Source: Alloacidobacterium dinghuense
Lineage (GTDB): Bacteria; Acidobacteriota; Terriglobia; Terriglobales; Acidobacteriaceae
Assembly (NCBI RefSeq): GCF_014274465.1
Contig: NZ_CP060394.1
Coordinates: 5,580,001 to 5,644,000, forward strand
Length of the DNA: 64,000 nucleotides
Direction of reading: 5' to 3'
Every line of letters starts with the position of its first letter. The stretch's first letter is position 1. The position numbers and the translations under genes were made by a program. The notes under the pieces were generated by a model. That model searched no databases and had not been told where the DNA came from. It saw nothing but the letters and a program-made list of their open reading frames with translations. Shown here in pieces: positions 8,662 through 17,021 of the stretch.

Positions 8662-9828
8662 ATGGCAATCGATACCGAACGGCACCTGTGGACAGTGGCC
8701 GCTCTCTCTGCATCTTGCCATGATGCACTCATCTGCTCGTCAGCATCAGAAGTCCTGCTGCTGACTGGATATTGGCCAGTGATGGCTCAAAGCGTTGCTA
8801 TCTTTTCTTCCGACGGTGGCGTCAAGGTCATCGTCCCCGAAGATGAAGTGGAACTGGCTGAGAAGACATCCTTGGCTGAGATCATTCCCTACAAACCGGC
8901 TGGACTTCACAGTCTCGAAGGCCCCCTGAACCGCTTGAAGGAGCCGCTCCGCTGCGCACTACAAGGATGGTTTGCCCCAAAGATGCGTATTGGCCTCGAA
9001 TTAGTAGAAGGAATGCAACCGGCGAGTTATGCCGTTTCCGCTGTTTTCCGCTCTTCTCTCTCGAAGTTAGTGGGGGAGCTTGAGCCTGAAGCGACTCTGG
9101 CGAGCTGCGACGATCTGCTGGAAGCGATGAAGGCCGTGAAGACGACAAAAGAGCTTGAGATTCTACACACGGCGAGTGATGTTGCGGCGGCTGGCTTTGC
9201 TGTAGCTGCAATGGGTATTGGGGCGGGCAGGCGTGAAACCGATGTAGCAGCAGAAACACGAGCAGCGTTCGAAACTTCACGGGATGGGCAGAACCTACAA
9301 CGCAGCTACGGGTACTACTTCTGTATGTCCGGGCCGAATTCCGCGACAGCAGCAGCAGCCTATGCGCGAACCAGGCAGCGCGTGATCGAAGCAGGCGATC
9401 TGGTTATGATCCACGCGAATACATGTGCCGACGGGTACTGGACAGATATCACTCGAACTTACTCAGCGGGGGTCCAGTCGAGCCGTCAGCGGGAAATGCG
9501 CTCCGCAATCGACGAAGCACGGGCAGCAGGCCTGCGATCCATAAAACCTGGAGCGACAGCAAAGGAAGTCGATCATGCGGCACGTTCCGTCATGGATTCG
9601 GCTGGCTTCGGCAAAGCGTTCAAGCATGCGGCTGGTCATGGCGTTGGCTTTGCAGCGGCGAACTCTAACGGCAGGCCGCGCCTTCATCCCCTTTCTCCGG
9701 ATGTGCTTGAAGAAGGGATGACATTCAATCTCGAACCCGCTGCCTACTTTGAGGGCTACGGAGGCATGCGCCATTGTGACGTGATTACCGTCACTCCAGA
9801 AGGCGCCTCCGTGATCACGGACTTTTGA
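8662..9828 (+). CDS. M24 family (Xaa-Pro peptidase/creatinase-like) protein
   Basis: This 388-residue protein has the two-domain layout of the M24 family: a creatinase-like N-terminal domain, then the pita-bread domain. The motif GYWTDITRTY carries Asp262, and AAGHGVGF and NLEPA supply a His and a Glu. Two of the five usual metal ligands differ: His251 stands where the first Asp is expected, 11 residues before Asp262, and Cys stands in place of the last Glu (MRHCDVITVT). Peptidase activity is therefore uncertain; a creatinase-like hydrolase is possible. It is the first gene of a plus-strand catabolic run, 3 bp ahead of the enolase-superfamily gene. Confidence 0.85.
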   Translation: MAIDTERHLWTVAALSASCHDALICSSASEVLLLTGYWPVMAQSVAIFSSDGGVKVIVPEDEVELAEKTSLAEIIPYKPAGLHSLEGPLNRLKEPLRCALQGWFAPKMRIGLELVEGMQPASYAVSAVFRSSLSKLVGELEPEATLASCDDLLEAMKAVKTTKELEILHTASDVAAAGFAVAAMGIGAGRRETDVAAETRAAFETSRDGQNLQRSYGYYFCMSGPNSATAAAAYARTRQRVIEAGDLVMIHANTCADGYWTDITRTYSAGVQSSRQREMRSAIDEARAAGLRSIKPGATAKEVDHAARSVMDSAGFGKAFKHAAGHGVGFAAANSNGRPRLHPLSPDVLEEGMTFNLEPAAYFEGYGGMRHCDVITVTPEGASVITDF

Positions 9829-9831
9829 GGT

Positions 9832-10932
9832 ATGCACATTCAAGGACCGAGGATTCACGGAAGCAAGGTGCAGGTCTACAAGGTGCCTACGGATGCGCCG
9901 GAGGCGGATGGAACCTTCGCATGGGACAGCACGACCATGGTGCTTGTCAGCATCGAGGCCGGTGACAAGCGCGGCATTGGTTACACCTACGCCGACGGAT
10001 CGACGGGCAAGCTGGTGAAGACGCTGCTCGAGAAAGTCGTCGAAGGCCGCGCCCCCTTCGACCATGGCTCGATCCTGCAGGATCTGTATCGGCAGGTTCG
10101 TAACTCGGGCGAAACCGGAATCAGCAGCATGGCAATTTCTGCGATCGACAACGCTCTCTGGGACCTTCGCGCCAGACTTCTCGATACTTCGCTGGTCAGC
10201 CTGCTGGGTTCGGTACGAGGTGGCATTCCCGTTTATGGCAGCGGCGGATTTACTTCCTACGACGATGCGCAATTGACGAACCAATTGGGCGGCTGGGCTG
10301 AACGGGGCTTCAGCATGGTCAAGATGAAAGTCGGCACTCACCCCGATGACGACTTGCGAAGAGTGAGCGTCGCCCGGAAGGCGATTGGGGAATCCACTGA
10401 TCTGTTCGTGGATGCGAATGGTGCTTACACCGTGGCCCAGGCGCTTGCATTGGCGCAGGCATTTGCTCAGGCTTCGAATGTCCGCTGGTTCGAGGAGCCG
10501 GTGAGTTCCGACAATCTGGTTGGACTATCCAAGGTGCGCGCCCGGGCTCCGCTAGGGATGGATATAGCGGCGGGAGAATACGGCTACACTGCCTGGTATT
10601 TCGACCGCATGTTGAAGGCTAACGCGATCACTGTCCTGCAAGCCGATGCCACACGCTGCGGCGGCATCAGCGGATTTTTGAACAGTGGCGCGCTATGCTG
10701 GGCGGCAAACACGCCCTTGTCTTCCCACTGCGGACCGAGCATGCACGTGCATGTATGCTGTGCAGTCCCGCGAGCTATCCATATGGAGTTCTTTCACGAC
10801 CATGTTCGGATCGAGCGAATGTTCTTCGATGGGTTCTGTGAACCTGTCGGGGGCGTGATGTGTCCTGATCGCACGCGGCCCGGGATGGGCCTGACTCTGA
10901 AAGAGAAAGACGCTGAACGTTTTTTGACTTGA
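9832..10932 (+). CDS. enolase superfamily protein (mandelate racemase/muconate lactonizing type)
   Basis: The 366-residue protein shows the full enolase-superfamily set. There is a capping domain, then KMKVG with Lys164 and Lys166 as the KxK catalytic pair, metal ligands in FVDANGAY, FEEPV and AAGE, and later QADATRCGG and SSHCGPSMHVH with the Asp-His dyad. The chemistry is abstraction of a proton next to a carboxylate, usually acid-sugar dehydration or racemisation. The neighbouring ThDP enzyme and GMC dehydrogenase suggest a sugar-acid pathway. The substrate cannot be read from sequence. It follows the M24 gene with a 3 bp gap. Confidence 0.92.
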   Translation: MHIQGPRIHGSKVQVYKVPTDAPEADGTFAWDSTTMVLVSIEAGDKRGIGYTYADGSTGKLVKTLLEKVVEGRAPFDHGSILQDLYRQVRNSGETGISSMAISAIDNALWDLRARLLDTSLVSLLGSVRGGIPVYGSGGFTSYDDAQLTNQLGGWAERGFSMVKMKVGTHPDDDLRRVSVARKAIGESTDLFVDANGAYTVAQALALAQAFAQASNVRWFEEPVSSDNLVGLSKVRARAPLGMDIAAGEYGYTAWYFDRMLKANAITVLQADATRCGGISGFLNSGALCWAANTPLSSHCGPSMHVHVCCAVPRAIHMEFFHDHVRIERMFFDGFCEPVGGVMCPDRTRPGMGLTLKEKDAERFLT

Positions 10933-11004
10933 ATCTCGCGCTCATCGCGCGAGGAATCCACTCCATGCGCCAGAGGGCGCCTTAACGAAAGCAAGGGGAA
11001 TGGA

Positions 11005-12756
11005 ATGGCGAAGCAGGTATCTGATCTGATTGTGGAACGGCTGATTGAGTGGGGAGTAGATACGATGTTCGGCTTCCCCGGCGATGGTGTCGACGGCTTC
11101 TTCGAGGCACTCCGCACGCATAAAGACAAGCTGAAGTTCATCCAAGTGCGCCATGAAGAGGCTGCCGCATTTGCAGCAGTCGGATATGCCAAGTACACGG
11201 GTCGGCTTGGCGTCTGCTGCGCCACCTCCGGGCCGGGCGGAGTGCACTTGCTCAACGGGCTCTACGACGCCAAATGCGATCAGCAGCCAGTGCTCGCCAT
11301 TACGGGACACACCTTTAGCGACCTTATAGGCATGGATTACCAGCAGGACGTCGACTTGGACAAACTGTACATGGATGTCTCGGTATTTAACGAGCGCGTG
11401 ATGGGATCTTCGCATGCGGTCAACGTCGTGGATATGGCGGTTCGTACTGCCTATGGACGCAAGGGCGTCTCCCACATCTGCATTCCGAAAGACATCCAGG
11501 AATGGGAAGTTTCCGACAAGCATCGCAACAGCGCGAATGTAGCACAACACAGCGCAGACTGGAGCGTACCGTCATCTGCCAAGCCGGCCCAGTCGCTGAT
11601 TCAGAAGGCGGCGGATGTGATCAATGATGGCTCAAAGATCGCGATCTTTGTAGGACGCGGGGCTCTGCGCTGCCGCGAGGAGGTATCGCAACTGGCGAAG
11701 ACGGTCGGCGGTCCTGTCGTCAAAGCGCTGCTTGGCAAGGCGGTTCTTCCTGATCGCAGCCCCTACACCACGGGAGGCTTGGGGCTGCTGGGCACGGCGC
11801 CTTCCGTCGATGCGATGGAAGAGTGCGACACGCTCATCATGATCGGCACCAGCTATCCGTATATGGAATTTCTGCCCAAGCCGGGGCAAGCCAAATGCGT
11901 ACAGATTGAAATCGATCCGACGCGCATCGGTCTGCGCCATCAGGTGGACGTGGGGCTGGTGGGCGATGCGAAGAACGTGCTGACTGCGCTGCTGCCCTTG
12001 CTGAAGCCGAAGAAGGACAAGTTCCTGAAGAAGTCGCAAGAGCGGATGAAGAGCTGGTTCGAGCTGATGGAGGAACGCGGCACGCGCAAAGACATGCCGA
12101 TGAAGCCGCAGGTGGTGACGCATACGCTGAACAAACTGTTGAACGACGATGCGATCGTTTCCTCCGACAGTGGAACCATCGCCACCTGGACCGCGCGTCA
12201 TGTGGACATCCGGGGAACGATGCAATTTTCGCTGTCTGGCTCGCTGGCGACGATGGCCAACGGCCTGCCATACAGTATCGGCGCGGCTGTTGCCTATCCA
12301 GGCAGGCAGGTGGTGTGCGTCGTCGGTGACGGCGGGCTCGCCATGCTGATGGGCGAGATTGCCACGCTGGTCAAGTACAAGCTGCAGGTATGCGTGATCG
12401 TGATCAAGAACAACGTGCTGGGACAGATCAAGTGGGAGCAGATGATTCTGGAGGGAAATCCTGAGTTTGGCGTTGAGCTGGAGCCGATCGATTTCGCGAT
12501 GGTTGCGACTGCCTGCGGCGCGAAGGGGTTCACTATCGAACGTCCCGAAGATGCGGAGGGAGTATTACGTGAAGCGCTCGCGCACAAAGGGCCGACCGTG
12601 GTGCAGGCTGTTGTCGATCCCAACGAACCTCCCATGCCGGGCAAGATTACGACGGAGCAGACTCTGCACTTCGCCAAAGCTCTGGCACGCGGGCAAAAGG
12701 ATGCGTTGAAGATCGTGAAGACAATCGGCATGGATAAACTCCGTGAGGTCATCTAG
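11005..12756 (+). CDS. thiamine diphosphate-dependent enzyme (pyruvate oxidase/acetolactate synthase-like)
   Basis: The 583-residue protein has the three-domain layout of the POX/ALS family. The N-terminal ThDP pyrimidine domain has Glu51 in RHEEAAAFAAVGYAK, a central domain with IFVGRGA follows, and the C-terminal pyrophosphate domain has GDGG from residue 441 with a downstream KNN. The family decarboxylates 2-oxo acids and passes the product to quinone, oxygen or another oxo acid. Close relatives are usually named pyruvate dehydrogenase (quinone)-like. The start has an AAGGGGAA ribosome-binding site. The 72 bp gap before it contains two GC-rich inverted repeats without a T-run. Confidence 0.92.
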   Translation: MAKQVSDLIVERLIEWGVDTMFGFPGDGVDGFFEALRTHKDKLKFIQVRHEEAAAFAAVGYAKYTGRLGVCCATSGPGGVHLLNGLYDAKCDQQPVLAITGHTFSDLIGMDYQQDVDLDKLYMDVSVFNERVMGSSHAVNVVDMAVRTAYGRKGVSHICIPKDIQEWEVSDKHRNSANVAQHSADWSVPSSAKPAQSLIQKAADVINDGSKIAIFVGRGALRCREEVSQLAKTVGGPVVKALLGKAVLPDRSPYTTGGLGLLGTAPSVDAMEECDTLIMIGTSYPYMEFLPKPGQAKCVQIEIDPTRIGLRHQVDVGLVGDAKNVLTALLPLLKPKKDKFLKKSQERMKSWFELMEERGTRKDMPMKPQVVTHTLNKLLNDDAIVSSDSGTIATWTARHVDIRGTMQFSLSGSLATMANGLPYSIGAAVAYPGRQVVCVVGDGGLAMLMGEIATLVKYKLQVCVIVIKNNVLGQIKWEQMILEGNPEFGVELEPIDFAMVATACGAKGFTIERPEDAEGVLREALAHKGPTVVQAVVDPNEPPMPGKITTEQTLHFAKALARGQKDALKIVKTIGMDKLREVI

Positions 12757-12759
12757 GCG

Positions 12760-13719
12760 ATGGCGAATGACACGGAACTTTCGTTGAGCACACTGGCGCT
12801 GGATGCCAGGATTGTCGCGAACCACATTCGCGAGGGTCGCTTCCAACGAAGCCTCGCTCTGCTCACCGCGGCGACCAGCATCATCAGCGGGCTGGAAGTC
12901 GCTTACGAGCACTACAGGGGAAGCTATAGTCGCCGCGTGATGTATACGCCGGTGATCCTGAGCGGGCTGCTCGCCATCGCGGGTGTAGCCGCTTTCTTCA
13001 GCCGCCGCGCGGCCCGGACAGTGCTACGCCTCATATCGGTCGTGACGCTCATCGACGCGCTCGTAGGTTTTTACTTCCATGTACGCGGCATCCAGCGCAA
13101 ACCGGGCGGGTGGCGGCTCCCCATGACCAACATGATTATGGGACCGCCGATCTTCGCTCCCCTACTGTTCGGAACCAGTGCGTATTTAGGGTTAATCGCG
13201 TCGTATCTGCAGCGGGAAGAGAATAGCGGCCCGGCTTCAACATCCGGAAAGGACGGCTTTTTCGCACGGCTGCTTCCTTCCTCGGCTGGTCGAGAATTGT
13301 TGTCGGCGGAGCAGGATATGCGCGAGGGCGGGTTCCAGCGGCAGGTTGCGATCGTTGCCGGAGTGAGCGCTCTGCTCAGTGGATTCGAGGCTTACTACTC
13401 GCACTACAAGAATAATTTTCGCTACTGGATGCAGTGGTCGCCGGTGGCCATTGCGCCGGTGCTGGCGGCCGTCGCCTTCGCTTCGGTCAGGAGCCGCAAG
13501 CTGGCTACCACCGTGTTGCCTGCAATTTCAGTGATCGCGGGCGCGGATGCGGCGATCGGATTCTATTATCACGCGCGAGGCGTTCTGCGCAGGCCCGGCG
13601 GAAAGAAGCATCTGCTCTACAACATCATGTACGGGCCTCCGATTTTTGCTCCCCTGCTGTTTGGAGCTGCGGGCATGCTGGGAGTGCTGGCCAGCCTGCT
13701 GCGCAGGAGGCGCGCGTGA
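12760..13719 (+). CDS. membrane protein with two tandem homologous halves, unknown function
   Basis: The 319-residue protein consists of two similar halves, about residues 27-150 and 190-316. Each begins with a (G/R)FQR segment, continues with SGLEVAYEHY or SGFEAYYSHY, contains GFYFHVRGI or GFYYHARGV with RKPGG or RRPGG, and ends with MGPPIFAPLLFG or YGPPIFAPLLFG. Each half has about three hydrophobic helices and conserved His and Tyr residues that could bind a cofactor. No named family is recognised. It lies 3 bp after the ThDP enzyme gene and overlaps the next gene by 4 bases, so it probably belongs to the same oxidation system, perhaps as a membrane partner of the GMC enzyme (inference). 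Confidence 0.85.
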   Translation: MANDTELSLSTLALDARIVANHIREGRFQRSLALLTAATSIISGLEVAYEHYRGSYSRRVMYTPVILSGLLAIAGVAAFFSRRAARTVLRLISVVTLIDALVGFYFHVRGIQRKPGGWRLPMTNMIMGPPIFAPLLFGTSAYLGLIASYLQREENSGPASTSGKDGFFARLLPSSAGRELLSAEQDMREGGFQRQVAIVAGVSALLSGFEAYYSHYKNNFRYWMQWSPVAIAPVLAAVAFASVRSRKLATTVLPAISVIAGADAAIGFYYHARGVLRRPGGKKHLLYNIMYGPPIFAPLLFGAAGMLGVLASLLRRRRA

Positions 13720-14525
13720 AGCCGCCCTTCGATGGAGTGGATCCTGCTCTTTGCCCGCGTGATCCGAATACCGGCGAGCCGTTGCCGCCACGGAAGCAGC
13801 CCGGCTACTATCCCGGTTTCAGCACCATCTCGCAAAGCCCCTTCTGGGATGAAGCTACACGCGAGGTGATCGACAAGCGGGTGAAGCATCCACCCGAGCG
13901 CAAGTTTTTCTCCGCAGAAGCGTGGAACTTCTGGACGTCCGTCTTCGCCCACCTGATTCCGCAGACCGATCGAGCGATAGACCGCCAGATACCCATCGTT
14001 GCCGTACTCGATCATCGGCTTGCGATCAATAAGACCGCCGGATATCGCTATGAGTCTATGCCTCCTGATCGCGTGGTATACGAAATCGGGATCGAAGCGA
14101 TCGATCTTGAGGCGGTGCACCGCTATGGGGGGAAGTTTCTGGTGCTGCCATCCGCGGATCAGGACCGCGTGCTTCAGGCGATCCATGATGGCAGGCCCGA
14201 AGCAGCGCGGGAGATATGGAAGCGCATGTCGGTGCATCGCTTCTGGCAGATGATCATGGGCGACGCCATCGACGCGTATTACGCGCATCCTTGGGCGTGG
14301 GACGAGGTGGGATTCGGCGGCCCGGCCTATCCTCGCGCCTACACGCGGCTGGAGCGCGGCGAGCCCGAGCCATGGGAAGTGCAAGAGCAGCGCTATGAAT
14401 GGCTGCCGCCTGCCAACACGGCCTCGGCTGAGGTCGACTCCTCGCAAAGCCATCACACTGAATCCGGACAGCACAGTCTGCTCGATCGACTCTCCGAAGA
14501 AGCACAGCAGGGAGCAAAGCGTTGA
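13716..14525 (+). CDS. gluconate 2-dehydrogenase subunit 3 family protein
   Basis: The 269-residue product resembles the small subunit of membrane-bound gluconate 2-dehydrogenases, the partner of GMC flavoproteins, with a conserved C-terminal MIMGDAIDAYYAHPWAWDE and FGGPAYPRAY. A GTG start at 13716 is chosen because AGGAGG lies at 13705-13710 and the codon overlaps the stop of the preceding gene; the much longer upstream frame is only a shadow of that gene. The N-terminus has no clear Tat signal. Its end overlaps the start of the GMC gene, as expected for subunits made together. Confidence 0.87.
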   Translation: MKPPFDGVDPALCPRDPNTGEPLPPRKQPGYYPGFSTISQSPFWDEATREVIDKRVKHPPERKFFSAEAWNFWTSVFAHLIPQTDRAIDRQIPIVAVLDHRLAINKTAGYRYESMPPDRVVYEIGIEAIDLEAVHRYGGKFLVLPSADQDRVLQAIHDGRPEAAREIWKRMSVHRFWQMIMGDAIDAYYAHPWAWDEVGFGGPAYPRAYTRLERGEPEPWEVQEQRYEWLPPANTASAEVDSSQSHHTESGQHSLLDRLSEEAQQGAKR

Positions 14526-16258
14526 AGAAGCCTCTTCTCGGAGCGTTCCAGCTCCCGTCTTCAAAAAAGCACATGGTCGGTCCGCTGCAATCGATTCACA
14601 TGCCCATGCGCCGCTTTCGCGAGTATGAGGAAGTCGACTACGCCATCGTCGGCGTGGGTTCCGCGGGTGGTGTCCTTCTGCAACGGCTGGCACGTGCTGG
14701 TTTCAACGTGGTCGGGCTAGAGGCCGGTCCCTTCTGGGACACAGAACACGACTGGGTGAGCGACGAAGCCGGCTCCCATGAACTTTACTGGACAGAGCCC
14801 CGTGTGACGGGTGGTAGCGATCCGCTGGCGTTGGGAGCAAACAATTGCGGGAAGGGTGTGGGCGGCGGCTCGGTGCACTGGGCCGCGTTTACGCCGCGGC
14901 TTCACCGTTCCGATTTCGAAGTCTACACGCTCGACGGCGTGGGCGCGGACTGGCCAATCACCTATGACGACATCAAGCCGTACTACGAGCAACTCGAGCT
15001 GGAGATGTCGGTTGCCGGCCCCGCGTACTATCCATGGGGACATCCGCATGGCTATGCATACGGTCCGCACCCGATGGGCGGCGTGGGCAACGCGCTCATC
15101 AAGGGCTGTACCGCATTGAACATTCCTGTCTCGATCGGCGGCCCGGTTGCCATCCTTTCAGGTTCGCATGGCGATCGGCCTCACTGTATCTATCGCGGCT
15201 TTTGCATACAAGGCTGCAAGGTCGGCGCGAAGGCAAGCACACTCGTGACTCACGTGCCGGACGCGATTAGGAGGGGAGCCGAGCTTCGCGATCGCAGCAT
15301 GGTGTCGCGAATCGAGCTGGGCAAAGACGGGCGCGTTACTGGTATCCACTACTTCGACATCGATGGTCACTCGCACTTTCAACGTGCGAAAGCCGTCATC
15401 GTCTCCGGATATTCGATAGAAACGCCCCGTCTGTTGTTGAATTCCGCGTGCCCCGGCCATGAGAAAGGTCTGGGAAATTCGAGCGGTACCCTCGGCTGCT
15501 ATCTGATGGCGCAGGCCGGAAATGTGGTGATGGGCCGTTTCGACCAGCCAGTCCGCATGTACAAGGCTCCGCCCGCACACGCACTCACCGAGGAGTTCTA
15601 CGAAACAGATCCGAAGAATGATTTCGCTCGCGGCTTCGCAATACAGACTGTCGGTCCGCTGCCCGTTGCATTTGGGAAGCAGCTGCTCGCGGCCAAGAAA
15701 GCATGGGGGTGGGGACTGCGCCGCGAAATGATGGACTACAACCATTGGGCGGCATTCGGTTTGCTGGGAGAGATCCTTCCCTGGAAAGATAACTGCGTCA
15801 CACTTTCCAAAGACAAAGATCGCTTCGGCCTGCCCGTCGCGCATGTCTCTTTCAATCTTCACGAGAACGACAAGAGACTGATCAAAGCGGCGAAGGAGAA
15901 GACTGAAGAGGTGATGCATGCGGCGGGTGCGACTGAGGTCGTGCAGGAGGCGCGCTATGCTCATCTCGTAGGCGCCTGCCGTATGGGGTCCGATCCGCGC
16001 ACATCGGTGGTCGACAAGTTTGGTCGCAGCCACGATATTCTAAATCTCTTTGTTTGCGATGGAAGCGTCTTTCCGACACAGGGCTCGGCAAATCCCGGGC
16101 TTACCATCCAGGCGCTGGCAGCGCGTACTGCGGATTACCTCGTATCCCAGGGTGAGCGAATCTTTACGAGCAACGAACGCAACATGAAGACGTCGTCAAT
16201 GCGCCGGGAGCTCGCGCCGCCGGAGGCGTGGGGTAAGGGCGTTCCTCGCCTCAAATAA
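14522..16258 (+). CDS. GMC family oxidoreductase (gluconate 2-dehydrogenase flavoprotein-like)
   Basis: The 578-residue FAD-dependent oxidoreductase has the dinucleotide motif VGVGSAGGVLLQRLARAG (about residues 42-59), the GGGSVHWAAF flavin-binding stretch and the C-terminal GSANPGLTIQALAART block. The family oxidises sugar or alcohol hydroxyls and passes electrons to a cytochrome or quinone. Start is TTG 14522, overlapping the stop of the subunit-3-like gene, with GGGAG about 8 bases upstream. A dedicated cytochrome c gene, common in such clusters, is not seen; only unassigned sequence follows before the tRNA. Confidence 0.92.
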   Translation: MKKPLLGAFQLPSSKKHMVGPLQSIHMPMRRFREYEEVDYAIVGVGSAGGVLLQRLARAGFNVVGLEAGPFWDTEHDWVSDEAGSHELYWTEPRVTGGSDPLALGANNCGKGVGGGSVHWAAFTPRLHRSDFEVYTLDGVGADWPITYDDIKPYYEQLELEMSVAGPAYYPWGHPHGYAYGPHPMGGVGNALIKGCTALNIPVSIGGPVAILSGSHGDRPHCIYRGFCIQGCKVGAKASTLVTHVPDAIRRGAELRDRSMVSRIELGKDGRVTGIHYFDIDGHSHFQRAKAVIVSGYSIETPRLLLNSACPGHEKGLGNSSGTLGCYLMAQAGNVVMGRFDQPVRMYKAPPAHALTEEFYETDPKNDFARGFAIQTVGPLPVAFGKQLLAAKKAWGWGLRREMMDYNHWAAFGLLGEILPWKDNCVTLSKDKDRFGLPVAHVSFNLHENDKRLIKAAKEKTEEVMHAAGATEVVQEARYAHLVGACRMGSDPRTSVVDKFGRSHDILNLFVCDGSVFPTQGSANPGLTIQALAARTADYLVSQGERIFTSNERNMKTSSMRRELAPPEAWGKGVPRLK

Positions 16259-16660
16259 CTTTTGCTCTTGCGGCCCGTAGTTATTGAACCTGCCTGCTCT
16301 CATTTCTCAATGCTCTTCGGTAGTTCCAGCGAGGTATGGGCGGTGTCGGCGAGTCTCACCTCCATGCACGGGAAGGTGCTGCTCCTCGTTGACACTACGA
16401 GTGGCATACCCGTGATGCATCCGCAGTTTACGCTCGCTCGATCTTCAAGCTCTCGTCGTAGATGCTCTGGATATCGCTTAGCATCTTCCTGCTCGTCGCC
16501 AGCCTTGTTACCTATGCTGGCTGGAGGTTTCGAGCGCGACCTGGCGGCTGGGTCAAGCGCCGCATTCGGTGCTCAAATCCAACGCATGCGTCCACGCTGC
16601 AGGGCAACCCGAGTCCGCTCCGTACCGTGAGCGCACCTAAGGTGAAGAAAAGTAAAGATC
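16259..16660. other. intergenic stretch between GMC gene and tRNA
   Basis: No gene can be supported in these 400 bases. A frame from 16462 starts with a hydrophobic segment (LWISLSIFLLVASLVTYAGW) and would run into the tRNA. It could be the stump of a small membrane protein cut by integration at the tRNA, but nothing confirms this. Confidence 0.4.
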
Positions 16661-16737
16661 TGGTGGGCCCACCAGGACTCGAACCTGGAACCAAAGCATT
16701 ATGAGTGCTCTGCTCTAACCCATTGAGCTATGGGCCC
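16661..16737 (-). tRNA. tRNA with CAU anticodon (Met or Ile2), copy 1
   Basis: The minus strand folds into a full cloverleaf of 77 nt with encoded CCA. The acceptor stem pairs GGGCCCA with TGGGCCC, the D arm is GCTC/GAGC, the anticodon stem GAGCA/TGCTT encloses loop CTCATAA (anticodon CAT), and the T arm is CCAGG-TTCGAGT-CCTGG. CAU can mean elongator Met or Ile2 (lysidine-modified); sequence alone does not settle it. It is the left copy of a duplicated tRNA locus; the second copy lies at 50672-50748. Confidence 0.95.
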
Positions 16738-16825
16738 TTTATTTCACTCCGGCGCCGCGTTGCCGAAGTCTAGTGTAATGGACCGTAGTCAACCCGTAAT
16801 TGAGCGTAATTTAGGGATTATGAGT
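16661..16825. repeat. left direct repeat of the 34 kb island (tRNA plus 5' flank)
   Basis: This block of about 165 bp (tRNA plus flank ending in GGGATTATGAGT) recurs in the same orientation at 50672-50834 with only a few substitutions and small indels. The repeat stops at the TTATGAG core, which equals the complement of the tRNA anticodon loop. To its right, a 14-base motif at 16795-16808 recurs at 16870-16883, with further variants to about 16920, as expected for recombinase arm sites. Confidence 0.85.
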
Positions 16826-16974
16826 TTCCGGACATCCTTGTAAGTCTATGAAAATAAAGATAATGTGAGCGTAATTGAGCGTAGCCTTAAGCAATTGAGT
16901 GACCGTAATTTAGAGCAATTTATCCAAACAGAGAAAAGCTGATGAGTGTACCGCTGCTGTACCCGGAGGCGTCA

Positions 16975-17009
16975 TATAATGCGGTAGATGTTTACTGCAA
17001 ATGCAGTAA
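16975..17009 (+). promoter_or_regulatory. promoter and palindromic operator of the MNT-HEPN operon
   Basis: A consensus -10 box TATAAT lies at 16975-16980. Just downstream is a perfect palindrome, TTACTGCA-AA-TGCAGTAA (16992-17009), and a third half-site TACTGCA at 17015-17021 directly before the ATG at 17022. The position over the transcription start suits autorepression by the winged-helix domain of the first gene product (inference). No clear -35 box is visible. Confidence 0.6.
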
Positions 17010-17021
17010 GATAATACTGCA

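Noticed and set aside
9463-10341. 292-codon minus-strand frame
   Set aside because: Antisense across the M24 and enolase-superfamily genes; no recognisable domain.
10933-11004. GC-rich inverted repeats as a terminator between the enolase-type and ThDP genes
   Set aside because: Two short stems are present but neither is followed by a T-run, and the next gene is probably co-transcribed.
13617-14693. 358-codon minus-strand frame
   Set aside because: Antisense to the subunit-3-like gene and its neighbours, which have matching domains, ribosome-binding sites and overlaps.
15158-16033. 291-codon minus-strand frame
   Set aside because: Antisense to the GMC oxidoreductase gene, no family likeness.
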